DNA of 64,000 bases from Flaviflexus ciconiae (GTDB lineage: Bacteria > Actinomycetota > Actinomycetes > Actinomycetales > Actinomycetaceae). The stretch lies in NCBI RefSeq assembly GCF_003971195.1, contig NZ_CP034593.1, positions 2,046,001-2,110,000 of the forward strand, given 5' to 3'. This document shows, one piece after another, positions 35,423-44,270 of this stretch; within the stretch, counting starts at the first letter, position 1; every line of letters begins with the position of its first letter. Below the pieces are notes generated by a model. It did no database searches. It saw only the letters and a list, made by a program, of their open reading frames with translations, and had not been told where the DNA came from. A program made the translations under genes and the position numbers.

Positions 35423-36015
35423 GCTCCGACCACCGCCTTCGCACGCTCCGTCACGTGATCAATTGTGGTCGTGTCCGCGGTGCCGGGGCCACCGGCAGCT
35501 CCCGATTGATCGACAGCACCACCGTTTGCCGCAACTTCGGCCCCGCTGGTACTGCCACTCTCACCGGCAGTTTCGCTACCCTCCGCACTGCCGCCGGTGA
35601 CGCCGTTACCTGCGGTGCTTGGCACCGCGGGTGAAGCACCGAACGACGGCTCTTCCAACACGGAGAGGAGTTCACCAAATTCCGTAAAGCCGCTCATGGC
35701 TGTCGCTTCCCGCACGGACATCCAGGACATGTCGGAGCCGGTTTTCTCTGTCCCGAAGTCACGCAGGAGCTTCGCAAGGGCAAGGGCATAGACCCGGCTG
35801 TCCCCAACGTTCCGATGTTCTTCTCGCAGGTCGTCAATCTTTTTCTGCCAGGTGCGGACCCGGACAGGGGCTCGCTTCTTGGCACCAATCGACGTAATCC
35901 GCCATCCCAGCCACATGGCAAGGACAACGAGGAGGGCGAGGGCGGCAACGATGTAGAACGGGGATGCCTCAAACGGGGCAACGAGGTCTTCGACCATGTC
36001 GTCAGTCACGGACAC
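35416..36015 (-). CDS. Single-pass membrane protein in the MoxR-VWA operon
   Basis: A 199-aa protein with one membrane helix (FYIVAALALLVVLAMWLGW), a cytosolic helical domain (RTWQKKIDDLREEHRNVGDS, YALALAKLLRDFGTEKTGSD, MSWMSVREATAMSGFTEFGE), and a 70-residue Gly/Ser/Ala/Thr-rich tail. It occupies the slot where DUF4381-type proteins sit in related operons, but I cannot assign it to that family. GTG 36015 overlaps the DUF58 gene by 14 bases. Confidence 0.65.
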   Translation of the reverse strand: MSVTDDMVEDLVAPFEASPFYIVAALALLVVLAMWLGWRITSIGAKKRAPVRVRTWQKKIDDLREEHRNVGDSRVYALALAKLLRDFGTEKTGSDMSWMSVREATAMSGFTEFGELLSVLEEPSFGASPAVPSTAGNGVTGGSAEGSETAGESGSTSGAEVAANGGAVDQSGAAGGPGTADTTTIDHVTERAKAVVGAW

Positions 36016-36898
36016 CCCTCCTCAGCATGTTGACGAGGGCGGGCACGACCTCGTCGGAGGAGTTCACAACGGTCTGTTTGATGCCGTGTCCGCGTAGCAT
36101 CCTGTCGGCTTCGTTGATCATGGTTTGTCGGTGGTGACGGAGCATGTCGGCCAGTTCGGGATCTTCGCGGGCATAGGCAGGAATGACGATGCCTCCGTCG
36201 ACATCGACCATCCGGTCCACGCCTTTCACTGTCATCGGCATGTCTGCGACGCGGACGACGAGGAGTTCGTGGCGGGCACGCACCTTCCGCAGCGTGTCGA
36301 GGTCGGCGGAGGTGGGCCAGGCTTCGTCGGTAACGAGTACGATGAGGGTGCGGAGTCGGGTGAGGGTGAGGACGCGTTCAAGCAGTCCGCTCACATCGGC
36401 GGGTGCCGCGGCTTCTTCGTAGGCGGCAGCTGCCCTGTTGAGGAGGAATTCGAGGTGATCGCGGCCGTGGCGGGCTGGGATTGCCTGGCTGAGTTCGGAG
36501 TCGCCCCACACGAGGCCGAGACGGTCGCCCCGAGACGATCCGAGGTAGGCAAGAACGTCCGCCGCCCATATCCCGATGTCGCACTTGCGTTCCCCGGACG
36601 GCGCTGTTGCCAGCATCTCCACTCCCATGTCCAACACGAGCTGGGTGAAGACGTCCGATTCGCGTTCGAAACGGCGGATAATGGGGTGGCCGGCGCGGGC
36701 GGATGATTTCCAGTCAATAGATGACACATCATCGCCGGGCCGATATTCGACCTGGTCTTCGAAGTCGATGCCGTGGCCGGTGAACATGGAGGAGTGTTGG
36801 CCTTCCGAGTGCCCAACGGCCCGGCGGATCGTGGGCAGGGCAAGCCTGGCCCGCACGAGTGCCATTCGGGACGACGGGTTACCTCGGCGTGCGGTCAT
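36002..36898 (-). CDS. DUF58 domain protein
   Basis: A 298-aa soluble protein with the DUF58 core: GIDFEDQVEYRPGDDVSSID followed by WKSSAR, and a VWA-like second half (QLVLDMGVEML, LGLVWGD, LIVLVTDEAWPT, ELLVVRVADMP). DUF58 proteins are encoded next to MoxR ATPases and VWA proteins and are thought to act with them in protein or complex maturation. ATG 36898 overlaps the moxR stop by 4 bases. Confidence 0.85.
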   Translation of the reverse strand: MTARRGNPSSRMALVRARLALPTIRRAVGHSEGQHSSMFTGHGIDFEDQVEYRPGDDVSSIDWKSSARAGHPIIRRFERESDVFTQLVLDMGVEMLATAPSGERKCDIGIWAADVLAYLGSSRGDRLGLVWGDSELSQAIPARHGRDHLEFLLNRAAAAYEEAAAPADVSGLLERVLTLTRLRTLIVLVTDEAWPTSADLDTLRKVRARHELLVVRVADMPMTVKGVDRMVDVDGGIVIPAYAREDPELADMLRHHRQTMINEADRMLRGHGIKQTVVNSSDEVVPALVNMLRRGVRD

Positions 36899-37890
36899 GG
36901 CGTGGGCACCGCCGCAAACACGTCATCAATAATCGTTTCGGGCGGGATATCTGCCGCGAGCGCATCGTAGGTTCGGATAATCCGGTGACGGAGGACTGCG
37001 TGCCGGAGGGACTTGATGTCGTCGGGAACAACGTAGTTCCGGCCGTTGAGCAACGCGAGTGCCTGACCGACTCGCATGAGTGCCAGGGAGCCACGGGGTG
37101 AGGCACCAACCCGGACCTTGTGTCGCAGGTCGGGGATGGGGCGGGGGCCACCGCCTCGGGTCGTGTTGATAAGAGCAACGACGTAGGCCTTGATTGACTC
37201 GTCAACGTAGACCCGTCCGGCAGTCTCCTGAAGGAAGAGCACATCCTCGGTGGTGACCGGCTGGGCCGTTGATTTTCCGAAGGCCCGTTCGGCTGTTTTG
37301 GTGAGGATCTCGATCTCTTCACCGGGAGTCGGGTACGTGAGGATCTCTTTGAGGAGGAACCTGTCCATCTGCGCTTCAGGAAGAACGTAGGTGCCTTCCT
37401 CGTCGACGGGGTTCTGGGTGGCGAGCACCATGAACGGGTCCGGCAACTTATAGATGGTGCCGCCAATCGAAGTCTGGCGTTCCTGCATGGCTTCCAGCAT
37501 CGCCGACTGGGTTTTGGCGGATGAGCGGTTGATCTCATCGAGGAGCACCATGTTGGCGTGCACGGGACCGAGCTGGGTCGAGAACTTCCCGGTCTCGTAC
37601 GTGTAAATCTGGGTGCCTACTATGTCGTTCGGCATGAGGTCCGGCGTGCACTGGATACGGGAGAAAGATCCGGAAATTGCTTCCGAAAGAGTCACTGCCG
37701 CAGTGGTCTTTGCCAGTCCTGGCACGGATTCCAGGAGGACATGACCCCGTGCCATGAGGGAGACGATCAGAGCCTGATACAGGTCTCGCTGGCCCACGAC
37801 CGTGGCGGAGAATATGCCCTGGACCCGCCCCAGTGCGTCGCGTGCCCTCGCCATGTCTTCAGTCGGTATCTTGCCATTTGCAACCTGCAT
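36895..37890 (-). CDS. MoxR-family AAA+ ATPase
   Basis: A 331-aa AAA+ ATPase with Walker A ESVPGLAKTT (about 54-63), Walker B MVLLDEIN (114-121), sensor LATQNPVDEEGTY, and arginine-rich C-terminal lid. It is the first gene of an operon with DUF58, a small membrane protein, two VWA proteins and a TPR-like protein, all overlapping. Known MoxR systems act as chaperones for metal insertion or complex assembly, often tied to stress or envelope integrity; the client here is unknown. Confidence 0.9.
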   Translation of the reverse strand: MQVANGKIPTEDMARARDALGRVQGIFSATVVGQRDLYQALIVSLMARGHVLLESVPGLAKTTAAVTLSEAISGSFSRIQCTPDLMPNDIVGTQIYTYETGKFSTQLGPVHANMVLLDEINRSSAKTQSAMLEAMQERQTSIGGTIYKLPDPFMVLATQNPVDEEGTYVLPEAQMDRFLLKEILTYPTPGEEIEILTKTAERAFGKSTAQPVTTEDVLFLQETAGRVYVDESIKAYVVALINTTRGGGPRPIPDLRHKVRVGASPRGSLALMRVGQALALLNGRNYVVPDDIKSLRHAVLRHRIIRTYDALAADIPPETIIDDVFAAVPTP

Positions 37891-37963
37891 GCTGCTCCTA
37901 TCGCGAGGTCCTCTACACCATCATTTCATCACGCCTCCCAGTGTTAGGACATAATGTGGTGGG

Positions 37964-39958
37964 GTGACCACTACCCAGCGCCTGCTTAATCCCACGGGAG
38001 TTTCCTGGCCCATTGTCGTCGGTATTGCCGCAACAATCATCGCCGGGCTCACCACCGGTATCTACGCCGAAGCCCTTCTGGCCGACCCGGGTGCCGTAAC
38101 CCGGTGGGCCGTTCCGCTTCTCACGTACGGCCGGGATACCGTTGCCGCGCTAACCTTTGGGGCGTTCCTGATCGCCGCCACCGTCTACTCCCCCACCACG
38201 GAAATAAGACCGCGCAAGTCCTTCACATACGACGCACCCGAATGGCAGCGGGTCATGAAATTCGGGCGGACAACAGCAATCATCTGGCCGATCCTGGAAC
38301 TCGCAAACTTCATTGTTACCTACTCTTCGGTCGCCGGGGTACCGCTCTCCGATAACTCGCTTGGCCCGGGCCTGTGGCAGTTCATGACCGAGATCGAGCT
38401 CGGCCAGATCATGGCCTGGTCGATCCTGCTTGCCGTTATCGTCTCCATCGTGGCGGCCTTAGCCTCGACCATGGCGGGCTCCGCGTGGACCATGGCACTT
38501 TCGGCCGTTGCCATGGTCCCCATTGCCCTGACCGGCCACGCCTCCGGCGCGGCCTCCCACACTCTTGCCGTGTCCTCGATCTACATCCACCTGCTTGCCA
38601 TGAGCGCATGGGCCGGTGGCCTCATTGCCTTCCTTGCCACCGCCCCCAGGAGCGGCCGTCTCGCCGCCTACGCATCCCGCTATTCCTCAATCGCGGCGTG
38701 GGCACTGGGGCTGACAATCTACTCCGGTTTCCTTGCCGGTTTTATCCGATTCAACAGCCCCGCAGAGCTGTTCACCTCAAGCTATGGCCGACTCCTACTC
38801 GTCAAGGTGCTCGCGACGGGCGTGCTGGCGCTCGCGGGCCTCGCGCACCGCAGGCGCACCCTCGCCACCATCGAAGGGACACCGCGGCCATTTACGAAGC
38901 TTGCCGTCGGCGAAGTGCTCATCATGACCGGGGTTATCGGTGTTGCTGCCGCCCTGTCGAATTCGGCTCCGCCGGTCCCCCAGGACCCGGTTCCCGATCC
39001 GACCCCGGCTTTCCTGCTGTCTCAGAACCCAATCCCGCCCTACCCGGAAACCATCAACTACCTGACTCAGTGGCGCATCGAACCCATCCTCGCTTTCGCA
39101 GCTGTCGTCGGGATCGTGCAGTACGTGCGCTGGGTCAGGCGCCTCAACGCTCGCGGTGACGAGTGGCGCAACTGGCGGGCCTTCTCCTGGATTGCTGGCA
39201 TGGTCCTGTTCTTCTGGGTAACGAACGGCGGACCCGCAGTGTATGGAGCCGTTCTGTTCTCCGCCCACATGCTCATGCACATGATCCTCGCCATGGTGAT
39301 CCCGATCCTCCTGGTCCTCGGTGCCCCGGTATCGCTCCTGGCCCGAGCAATCCCCGCCCGCACCGACGGCTCGCGGGGCGGTCGGGAGATCATTCTTGCC
39401 GTTGCTCATTCCAAGTACGGAGCTTTCTGGGCACATCCGGTTATTGCTGCCGTGAACTTCGCAGGATCCCTCATCCTGTTCTATTTCACTGACCTGTTCT
39501 ACCTGTCGCTCACCACCCACGTTGGTCATCTCCTCATGGTCCTGCACTTCACTCTTGCCGGATACATGTTCACGAACGCGCTGATTGGTATCGACCCGGG
39601 CCCCACCCGCCCCGCCTATCCGCTTCGCATCCTCCTGCTGTTCGCAACGATGGCATTCCATGCATTCTTTGGCATTGCCGTTATTTCTTCCACGTCGGTT
39701 CTCGCAAACGAGTTCTTTGGCTGGCTGGGACTGCCGTGGGGCGTGAATGCTCTCGCCGACCAGGAGGTGGGCGGTGCCATCACGTGGGGCATCGGTGAGT
39801 TCCCCACCGTGGCGCTCGCAATCTCGGTGGCGATCATGTGGGGCAGGTCGGAAGACAAGGTCGCGAAGCAGATCGACCGCCGCGCCGACCGGGATGATGA
39901 TGCTGAGCTGAAGGCCTACAACGAGATGTTGGCGGCGCGAGCAAAAGGTCGCGGATAG
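37964..39958 (+). CDS. CopD-CtaG fusion membrane protein
   Basis: A 664-aa polytopic protein. The N-terminal ~330 residues are CopD-like (ALTGHASGAASHTLAVSSIY, LHLL-type His helix, AWAGGLIAFL). The C-terminal ~290 residues are a CtaG_BacA-type domain (SAHMLMHMILAMVIPILLVL, THVGHLLMVLHFTLAGYMF, FHAFFGIAVIS), rich in membrane His and Met that can bind copper. Such fusions are common in Actinobacteria and are linked to copper import and cytochrome oxidase assembly. GTG 37964 follows GGTGGG; the divergent moxR operon starts 73 bases away. Confidence 0.85.
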   Translation: MTTTQRLLNPTGVSWPIVVGIAATIIAGLTTGIYAEALLADPGAVTRWAVPLLTYGRDTVAALTFGAFLIAATVYSPTTEIRPRKSFTYDAPEWQRVMKFGRTTAIIWPILELANFIVTYSSVAGVPLSDNSLGPGLWQFMTEIELGQIMAWSILLAVIVSIVAALASTMAGSAWTMALSAVAMVPIALTGHASGAASHTLAVSSIYIHLLAMSAWAGGLIAFLATAPRSGRLAAYASRYSSIAAWALGLTIYSGFLAGFIRFNSPAELFTSSYGRLLLVKVLATGVLALAGLAHRRRTLATIEGTPRPFTKLAVGEVLIMTGVIGVAAALSNSAPPVPQDPVPDPTPAFLLSQNPIPPYPETINYLTQWRIEPILAFAAVVGIVQYVRWVRRLNARGDEWRNWRAFSWIAGMVLFFWVTNGGPAVYGAVLFSAHMLMHMILAMVIPILLVLGAPVSLLARAIPARTDGSRGGREIILAVAHSKYGAFWAHPVIAAVNFAGSLILFYFTDLFYLSLTTHVGHLLMVLHFTLAGYMFTNALIGIDPGPTRPAYPLRILLLFATMAFHAFFGIAVISSTSVLANEFFGWLGLPWGVNALADQEVGGAITWGIGEFPTVALAISVAIMWGRSEDKVAKQIDRRADRDDDAELKAYNEMLAARAKGRG

Positions 39959-40049
39959 CCCGCGTAGCGGCTCGTGAATAATCGTTTCTCGCAACCTGTG
40001 CCAGTATTGACCTATCCTTGTTCGGGAAGTTCCGACGATTTGAGTACCT

Positions 40050-40898
40050 ATGAGTGAGAACAACACATCGCACAACCGCGGCATGAGCCCCGGGCTTAAA
40101 GCCGTACTCGTTGTCTTGGGCATTATCTTGTCGATCATCATTTTCCTCATCTGGTCCGCCATCATCCGCGGCGGAGCCGACCTGGTTGCAAACGCCGAAT
40201 CCGCCACCCCAACCGAGTCAGAGACATCCGGGGCTGACAACACCGAAGAAGAGGCACCGGATCCTCTGGCACAGCCCAGGGCCTCCGTCATTGCGATTGT
40301 GGACGCACCCACCTGCGATTCCGCAGAAACCGACACCAACGCTCTCGCTGAGCTCGTGACCGTATCCGAGCAGAACGGTGGCCTCGGGGACGACGATCGT
40401 CAGCTTATTGTCGACACGCTCAACAAGATCGACGACTCCTGCCCGAAGGATTTCACCCTCGATGTCGCGAACCGGGTTTCCGGGGCTGGGGTGCCGCTGG
40501 CGCTCGCACAGATCTCCGACGAAGCAGATTGGGTAACGAAGGCCCGTCCCGCCCCCGACGGTGCTCGACCGCTCACCGACTTCAATACGGACAGCCTCAA
40601 TATCCACTGCACGATGGATTCCACCCAGGCTGCCTGCTCGATCTACACGTACACGTTCCCGTCGGTTCCCGAATCCTGCGAAACGTACACGCAGACGTAC
40701 ACGGTCGGCGAAGCGAGCGACACGAACGAACTCTGTTCTTGGCGCATCCAGTCCTCTAACAACCGGAACGCCAACGCCGTCTACGCGAACGACACCTTTG
40801 CCTGCGAAGTAACGGGCGGCGGAAGCACTGTCGAATGCTGGTCCCAGTTGTCCGGCAAGGGCTTCACGGTGAACCGCAACAGCGGCACCACCTTCTAA
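40050..40898 (+). CDS. Exported membrane-anchored protein of unknown function, Cys-rich
   Basis: A 282-aa protein with a short cytosolic start, one membrane helix (AVLVVLGIILSIIIFLIWSA), an acidic Ser/Thr/Glu linker, and an extracytoplasmic domain with eight cysteines (including DAPTCDSAETD, DDSCPKD, NIHCTMD, AACSIYTY, SCETYTQ, NELCSWR, FACEV, VECWSQ), likely forming four disulfides. I do not recognise the domain. It resembles small secreted proteins of unknown function in Actinomycetaceae. ATG 40050 follows an AT-rich stretch with no strong ribosome binding site. Confidence 0.65.
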   Translation: MSENNTSHNRGMSPGLKAVLVVLGIILSIIIFLIWSAIIRGGADLVANAESATPTESETSGADNTEEEAPDPLAQPRASVIAIVDAPTCDSAETDTNALAELVTVSEQNGGLGDDDRQLIVDTLNKIDDSCPKDFTLDVANRVSGAGVPLALAQISDEADWVTKARPAPDGARPLTDFNTDSLNIHCTMDSTQAACSIYTYTFPSVPESCETYTQTYTVGEASDTNELCSWRIQSSNNRNANAVYANDTFACEVTGGGSTVECWSQLSGKGFTVNRNSGTTF

Positions 40899-41077
40899 AC
40901 CCCACGCTGCGCTCGTTTCCCATCCGGGCACGCCATTTCGATCCCCGCGCTGCATTACTCCGATCCCGGCGCTAGATTCCACTCCCCGCGGCACCCTGGG
41001 TTCCGGTAGAGCGCGAGTGCCGCACAGGACAATCTAACGTCCCATATCTTCACGGTTTAGTCCGTGATAATAGGGGC

Positions 41078-41857
41078 ATGGCATCTCGAGGTTGGGTACC
41101 GAACTATCACGGCGCGTGGGCAATGATTATTGTTCCGCCGTTTGTAGGGACGATCCTGTCTTCGTTCCACCCCCACCATCTCCTGTTGCTCGCCGTGTGG
41201 TGGATCGGGTACTTTGCTTTCTTCTCAACCGGCCAATGGCTCCGGTCCCGCAGGAAGGTCCGCTACCGCAAGCCGGTCATCGTCTACGGCACCCTCACCT
41301 GCCTCGCCGGCATCCCCCTCGCCTTCCTCGTTCCCGAGCTGATCATCTGGGTTCCCGTGTTCCTGCCCCTGATCATCATCACGGCATGGCAGTCGATCCA
41401 GCGGAAGGACCGTTCCCTTCTGAACGACACGGTGACGGTCGTAGCCGCCGGGCTGCTCACTCCCGTGGCCTTCCACCTGGCAACCCTGCTTGGAACCGTT
41501 CCTCAGGGCAGGCACGGATGGGAGGCGTGGGACTGGATGTGGCTGGCCACCGCCTCAATCACCGCCTATTTCGTCGGCACTGCGTTCTACGTGAAGACAA
41601 ACATCCGCGAGCGCGGCAACGAGGGCTTCTTCTGGCTTGCCGTCGGCTACCACGCGGTCTTCGCCACTGCCGCCACAGTCTTCGCATTCATGGGGGTCTT
41701 CCCCATCCTCCACGCTGTCGTCTGGTGGGCGCTGACCGCCCGCACATACGCAGTGTCAACCTATTCAGCCAAGATCGGGCGCCGCGTCTCCGTTAAAGCC
41801 ATTGGCATCTGGGAAATTATCACCACGGTCGCGGTGACCGGCTCACTGCTGATGTAA
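41078..41857 (+). CDS. YwiC-like membrane protein
   Basis: A 259-aa protein with about eight helices. It opens with GWVPNYHGAWAMIIVPPFVG, the hallmark of the YwiC family, and holds STGQWLRSRRKVRYRKPVIVY in the first cytosolic loop and TAFYVKTNIRERGN later. Function unknown in all members I know of. The 180 bases before it show no gene or hairpin I can support. Confidence 0.82.
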   Translation: MASRGWVPNYHGAWAMIIVPPFVGTILSSFHPHHLLLLAVWWIGYFAFFSTGQWLRSRRKVRYRKPVIVYGTLTCLAGIPLAFLVPELIIWVPVFLPLIIITAWQSIQRKDRSLLNDTVTVVAAGLLTPVAFHLATLLGTVPQGRHGWEAWDWMWLATASITAYFVGTAFYVKTNIRERGNEGFFWLAVGYHAVFATAATVFAFMGVFPILHAVVWWALTARTYAVSTYSAKIGRRVSVKAIGIWEIITTVAVTGSLLM

Positions 41858-41958
41858 ATCCCTTCTCACGAGGCTTCTTACCGTCGCTGTATGCCGAACT
41901 CTTCTTGGGCGAAATGGTGAGCTCATTGGCACGGGCCGATCGGGAGGCGTAGTTCCAG

Positions 41959-43020
41959 CTATCGCAGGCTTTTCGCATACTCCGCTGCAGCCGCAATGAT
42001 CCGGTCGTTGGCTTCAGGGGTGCCGATGCTGACGCGCACTCCGTCACCAACAAAGGCGCGAACAACGATTCTGTGGCGTTCGGCGGCCGCCAGGAACGGT
42101 TCCACGTTAGTCATCTCGAACCACATGAAGTTGGCCTGCGAGCGCGGAATGGCGAATCCCAGATCCGCCAGTTCGGCGATGACGCGTTCCCGTTCGGCAA
42201 CGACATCATCCGTTCGGGCCACAACCTTGTCCGTTGCATCGAGGGCGGCGATAGCTGCCCTTTGGGCGAGGGCGTTCACTCCGAAGGGGGTTCCGACCGT
42301 GCGGAGGGTTTCCGCTGTGGCGGGGTGCGCGAGTGCGTAGCCGACCCGCAGTCCGGCCAGCGAGTACGCCTTGGAGAAGGTGCGCAGAACAATGAGATTC
42401 GCGTGCTTTGCAAGGAGTTCGTCGGAACGGACCCTGTCTTCCATGCGAGCAAAGTGAATGTAAGCCTCGTCGAGTATCACCGGGATGCTTTCGTCGATGC
42501 GGTCGAGGAAGCGTGCGAGATCCGCGTGGGTGACGGCTGTTCCCGTCGGGTTGTTCGGGGAGCACACGATGATTGCAGCGGTTTTGTCCGTCACTGCCTC
42601 CGCCATCGCATCCAGGTCATGCTCGCCAAGATCGGTGACGGGAACCTTGATAGTCAACGCCGCGGCGAGGGCCGTAGCGATGGGATAGGACTCGAAGGAC
42701 CGCCACGCACACACCACTTCATCACCGGGCTCGCAGGCAGCATCGAGGATCTTTTCAATCATATTGACGGAGCCGTTGGAGACGGCCACCCAGTCACTGT
42801 CGACACCGTGGAACTTAGCAACCCGCTGGCGCAGCTTCACTGCCATCATGTCCGGATACTCCTGCAGTGAACCAACACCTTCGGTAATCGCGGCCTGGAT
42901 CGACGGTAGCGGCTCGAACGGCATTTCGTTCGACGACAGCTTGATAATCGCAGGGTCGGTCGAGGGTTTTCCGGCCACGTAAGAGGGCAGGTTCGCAAGG
43001 TCTTCACGGAAAAGGCTCAT
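41959..43020 (-). CDS. hisC: Histidinol-phosphate aminotransferase (or aromatic aminotransferase)
   Basis: A 353-aa class I/II PLP aminotransferase. Conserved parts are KLSSNEMPFEP, SPNNPTG (154-160), LDEAY (183-187), and the Schiff-base lysine in RTFSKAYSLAGLRVGY (Lys217). The sequence fits HisC-like enzymes; in actinobacteria, stand-alone copies outside the his operon often act on phenylpyruvate, so that role is open. I chose ATG 43020 (MSLFRED); GTG 43035 in frame would add five residues. Divergent from the holin-like gene. Confidence 0.85.
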   Translation of the reverse strand: MSLFREDLANLPSYVAGKPSTDPAIIKLSSNEMPFEPLPSIQAAITEGVGSLQEYPDMMAVKLRQRVAKFHGVDSDWVAVSNGSVNMIEKILDAACEPGDEVVCAWRSFESYPIATALAAALTIKVPVTDLGEHDLDAMAEAVTDKTAAIIVCSPNNPTGTAVTHADLARFLDRIDESIPVILDEAYIHFARMEDRVRSDELLAKHANLIVLRTFSKAYSLAGLRVGYALAHPATAETLRTVGTPFGVNALAQRAAIAALDATDKVVARTDDVVAERERVIAELADLGFAIPRSQANFMWFEMTNVEPFLAAAERHRIVVRAFVGDGVRVSIGTPEANDRIIAAAAEYAKSLR

Positions 43021-43056
43021 ATCCTCATCATGCACCTTCCGAGTAGGGTTGTGCCC

Positions 43057-43440
43057 ATGAAGTTCATTGTGCGCACACTCGTGACCGCCCTGGCACTGTG
43101 GCTGACGAGCCTTCTCTTGGACGGGATTACTGCCCCGGCCGCTCAGTCAGATGGTCAGCTCGCCCTCTATTTCATTGGTGCGGGAGCAATCTTCGTTGCC
43201 GTTACGGCAATCATTCGGCCAGTCCTGATCGTCCTGTCCATCCCCTTCTACATCCTCACCCTCGGCCTGTGGCACCTGGTCATCAACGCGGGAATACTTC
43301 TCCTGTCCAGCTGGTTGGCCCGACAGTTCGGGTGGGGTCTGACCGTTGATTCCTTCTGGTGGGCCGTCGGCGGCGGCCTTGTCATCGCCATCATCCTCAT
43401 CGTGATCGACATGTTCCTGCCGAAGGAGTACCGCAAGTAG
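43057..43440 (+). CDS. Small four-helix membrane protein, phage-holin-4 type (PF04020)
   Basis: A 127-aa protein with four membrane segments and the family signature: MKFIVRTLVTALALWLTSLL, AIIRPVLIVLSIPFYILTLG and LINAGILLL-like helix 3, ending in the basic KEYRK. This family (YvlD-like) is widespread on chromosomes and is not evidence of a prophage. ATG 43057 has AGGG upstream. Its TAG overlaps by one base the GTG of the next gene. Confidence 0.82.
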   Translation: MKFIVRTLVTALALWLTSLLLDGITAPAAQSDGQLALYFIGAGAIFVAVTAIIRPVLIVLSIPFYILTLGLWHLVINAGILLLSSWLARQFGWGLTVDSFWWAVGGGLVIAIILIVIDMFLPKEYRK

Positions 43441-44207
43441 TGTCTGTTTACGTCAAGAGAGGCACCTCCAGGCAGATCGCCTTCGAAGCAGCGGGGCTCC
43501 AGGACCTGAGAGCATGTGGGGCTAGAGTCGCCGAGCTCGCCCAGGTCGATGACACCTCGCTTGCCACCGTCACCATCCAAGAAACATCCCCCACCCAGCA
43601 GGCCGCCTACGAGTTCGGGACGATGCTTGCAGGCCTGCACGAGAACGGCTCCGACCGCGTGTTTGGGCAGGCCCCTCCGGGATTTGATCTCGCCGAGCAC
43701 GGCGAGGGAACCATGGGGCAGGAGCGCCTCCCACTTGTCTCCGCAGGGGCACAGCCCCGGCCCTGGGGCGTGTTCTATGCGGAAGACCGGATCCTGCCCT
43801 ACCTGGGCTCCGCCGTTTCCAACGGCTCAATAGACACGGACGGAGCACAGGTAATCGAAGCCCTTGCGGAACTTCTCCGGGACGGAGCATTCGACACTGA
43901 CGATCGGCCGTCGGTCCTCCACGGCGACCTGTGGTCCGGCAACGTCCTCTGGTCGGCAGATGGTGGGGTTCTCATCGACCCCGCCTCCCACGCCGGCCAC
44001 CGCGAGTCGGACCTTGCCCAGCTCACCGTGTTTGGCGCTCCCCACTGGGACGACATCACCGCAGGATATGAATCGGTGAAGGAACTATCGGAGGGATGGA
44101 ACGAACGGATTGGGCTACACCAGCTCCACATCCTGATCGTCCACGCCTCGCTCTTCGGCGGCAGCTACGGCAGACAGACGGTGCGAACAGCCCAGAACTA
44201 TCTCTAG
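43440..44207 (+). CDS. Fructosamine kinase-like protein
   Basis: A 255-aa protein of the fructosamine/ketosamine-3-kinase family, which phosphorylates sugars attached to lysines so that they fall off proteins. The catalytic HGDLWSGNVLW (His161) and the metal-binding IDPASHAGHRESDLAQ are present, and the aminoglycoside-phosphotransferase-like fold is clear. It is shorter than the usual ~290 aa, chiefly at the nucleotide-binding N-lobe. GTG 43440 overlaps the preceding TAG and has AAGGAG about 10 bases upstream; the frame to 43359 is shadow. Confidence 0.85.
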   Translation: MSVYVKRGTSRQIAFEAAGLQDLRACGARVAELAQVDDTSLATVTIQETSPTQQAAYEFGTMLAGLHENGSDRVFGQAPPGFDLAEHGEGTMGQERLPLVSAGAQPRPWGVFYAEDRILPYLGSAVSNGSIDTDGAQVIEALAELLRDGAFDTDDRPSVLHGDLWSGNVLWSADGGVLIDPASHAGHRESDLAQLTVFGAPHWDDITAGYESVKELSEGWNERIGLHQLHILIVHASLFGGSYGRQTVRTAQNYL

Positions 44208-44270
44208 TTCCGAGCTGTTCACGTTGCTCTTACCGGAACATAGCTTGCCAGGGAGTCGCTCGAAGATGCA

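Noticed and set aside
38795..40339. 514-codon minus-strand frame opposite the CopD-CtaG gene
   Set aside because: The plus strand encodes a clear membrane protein family; the minus-strand frame is an effect of third-position GC bias.
43057..43440. Phage-holin-like protein as sign of a prophage
   Set aside because: The PF04020 family is common on bacterial chromosomes; no phage genes, integrase or att sites are near.
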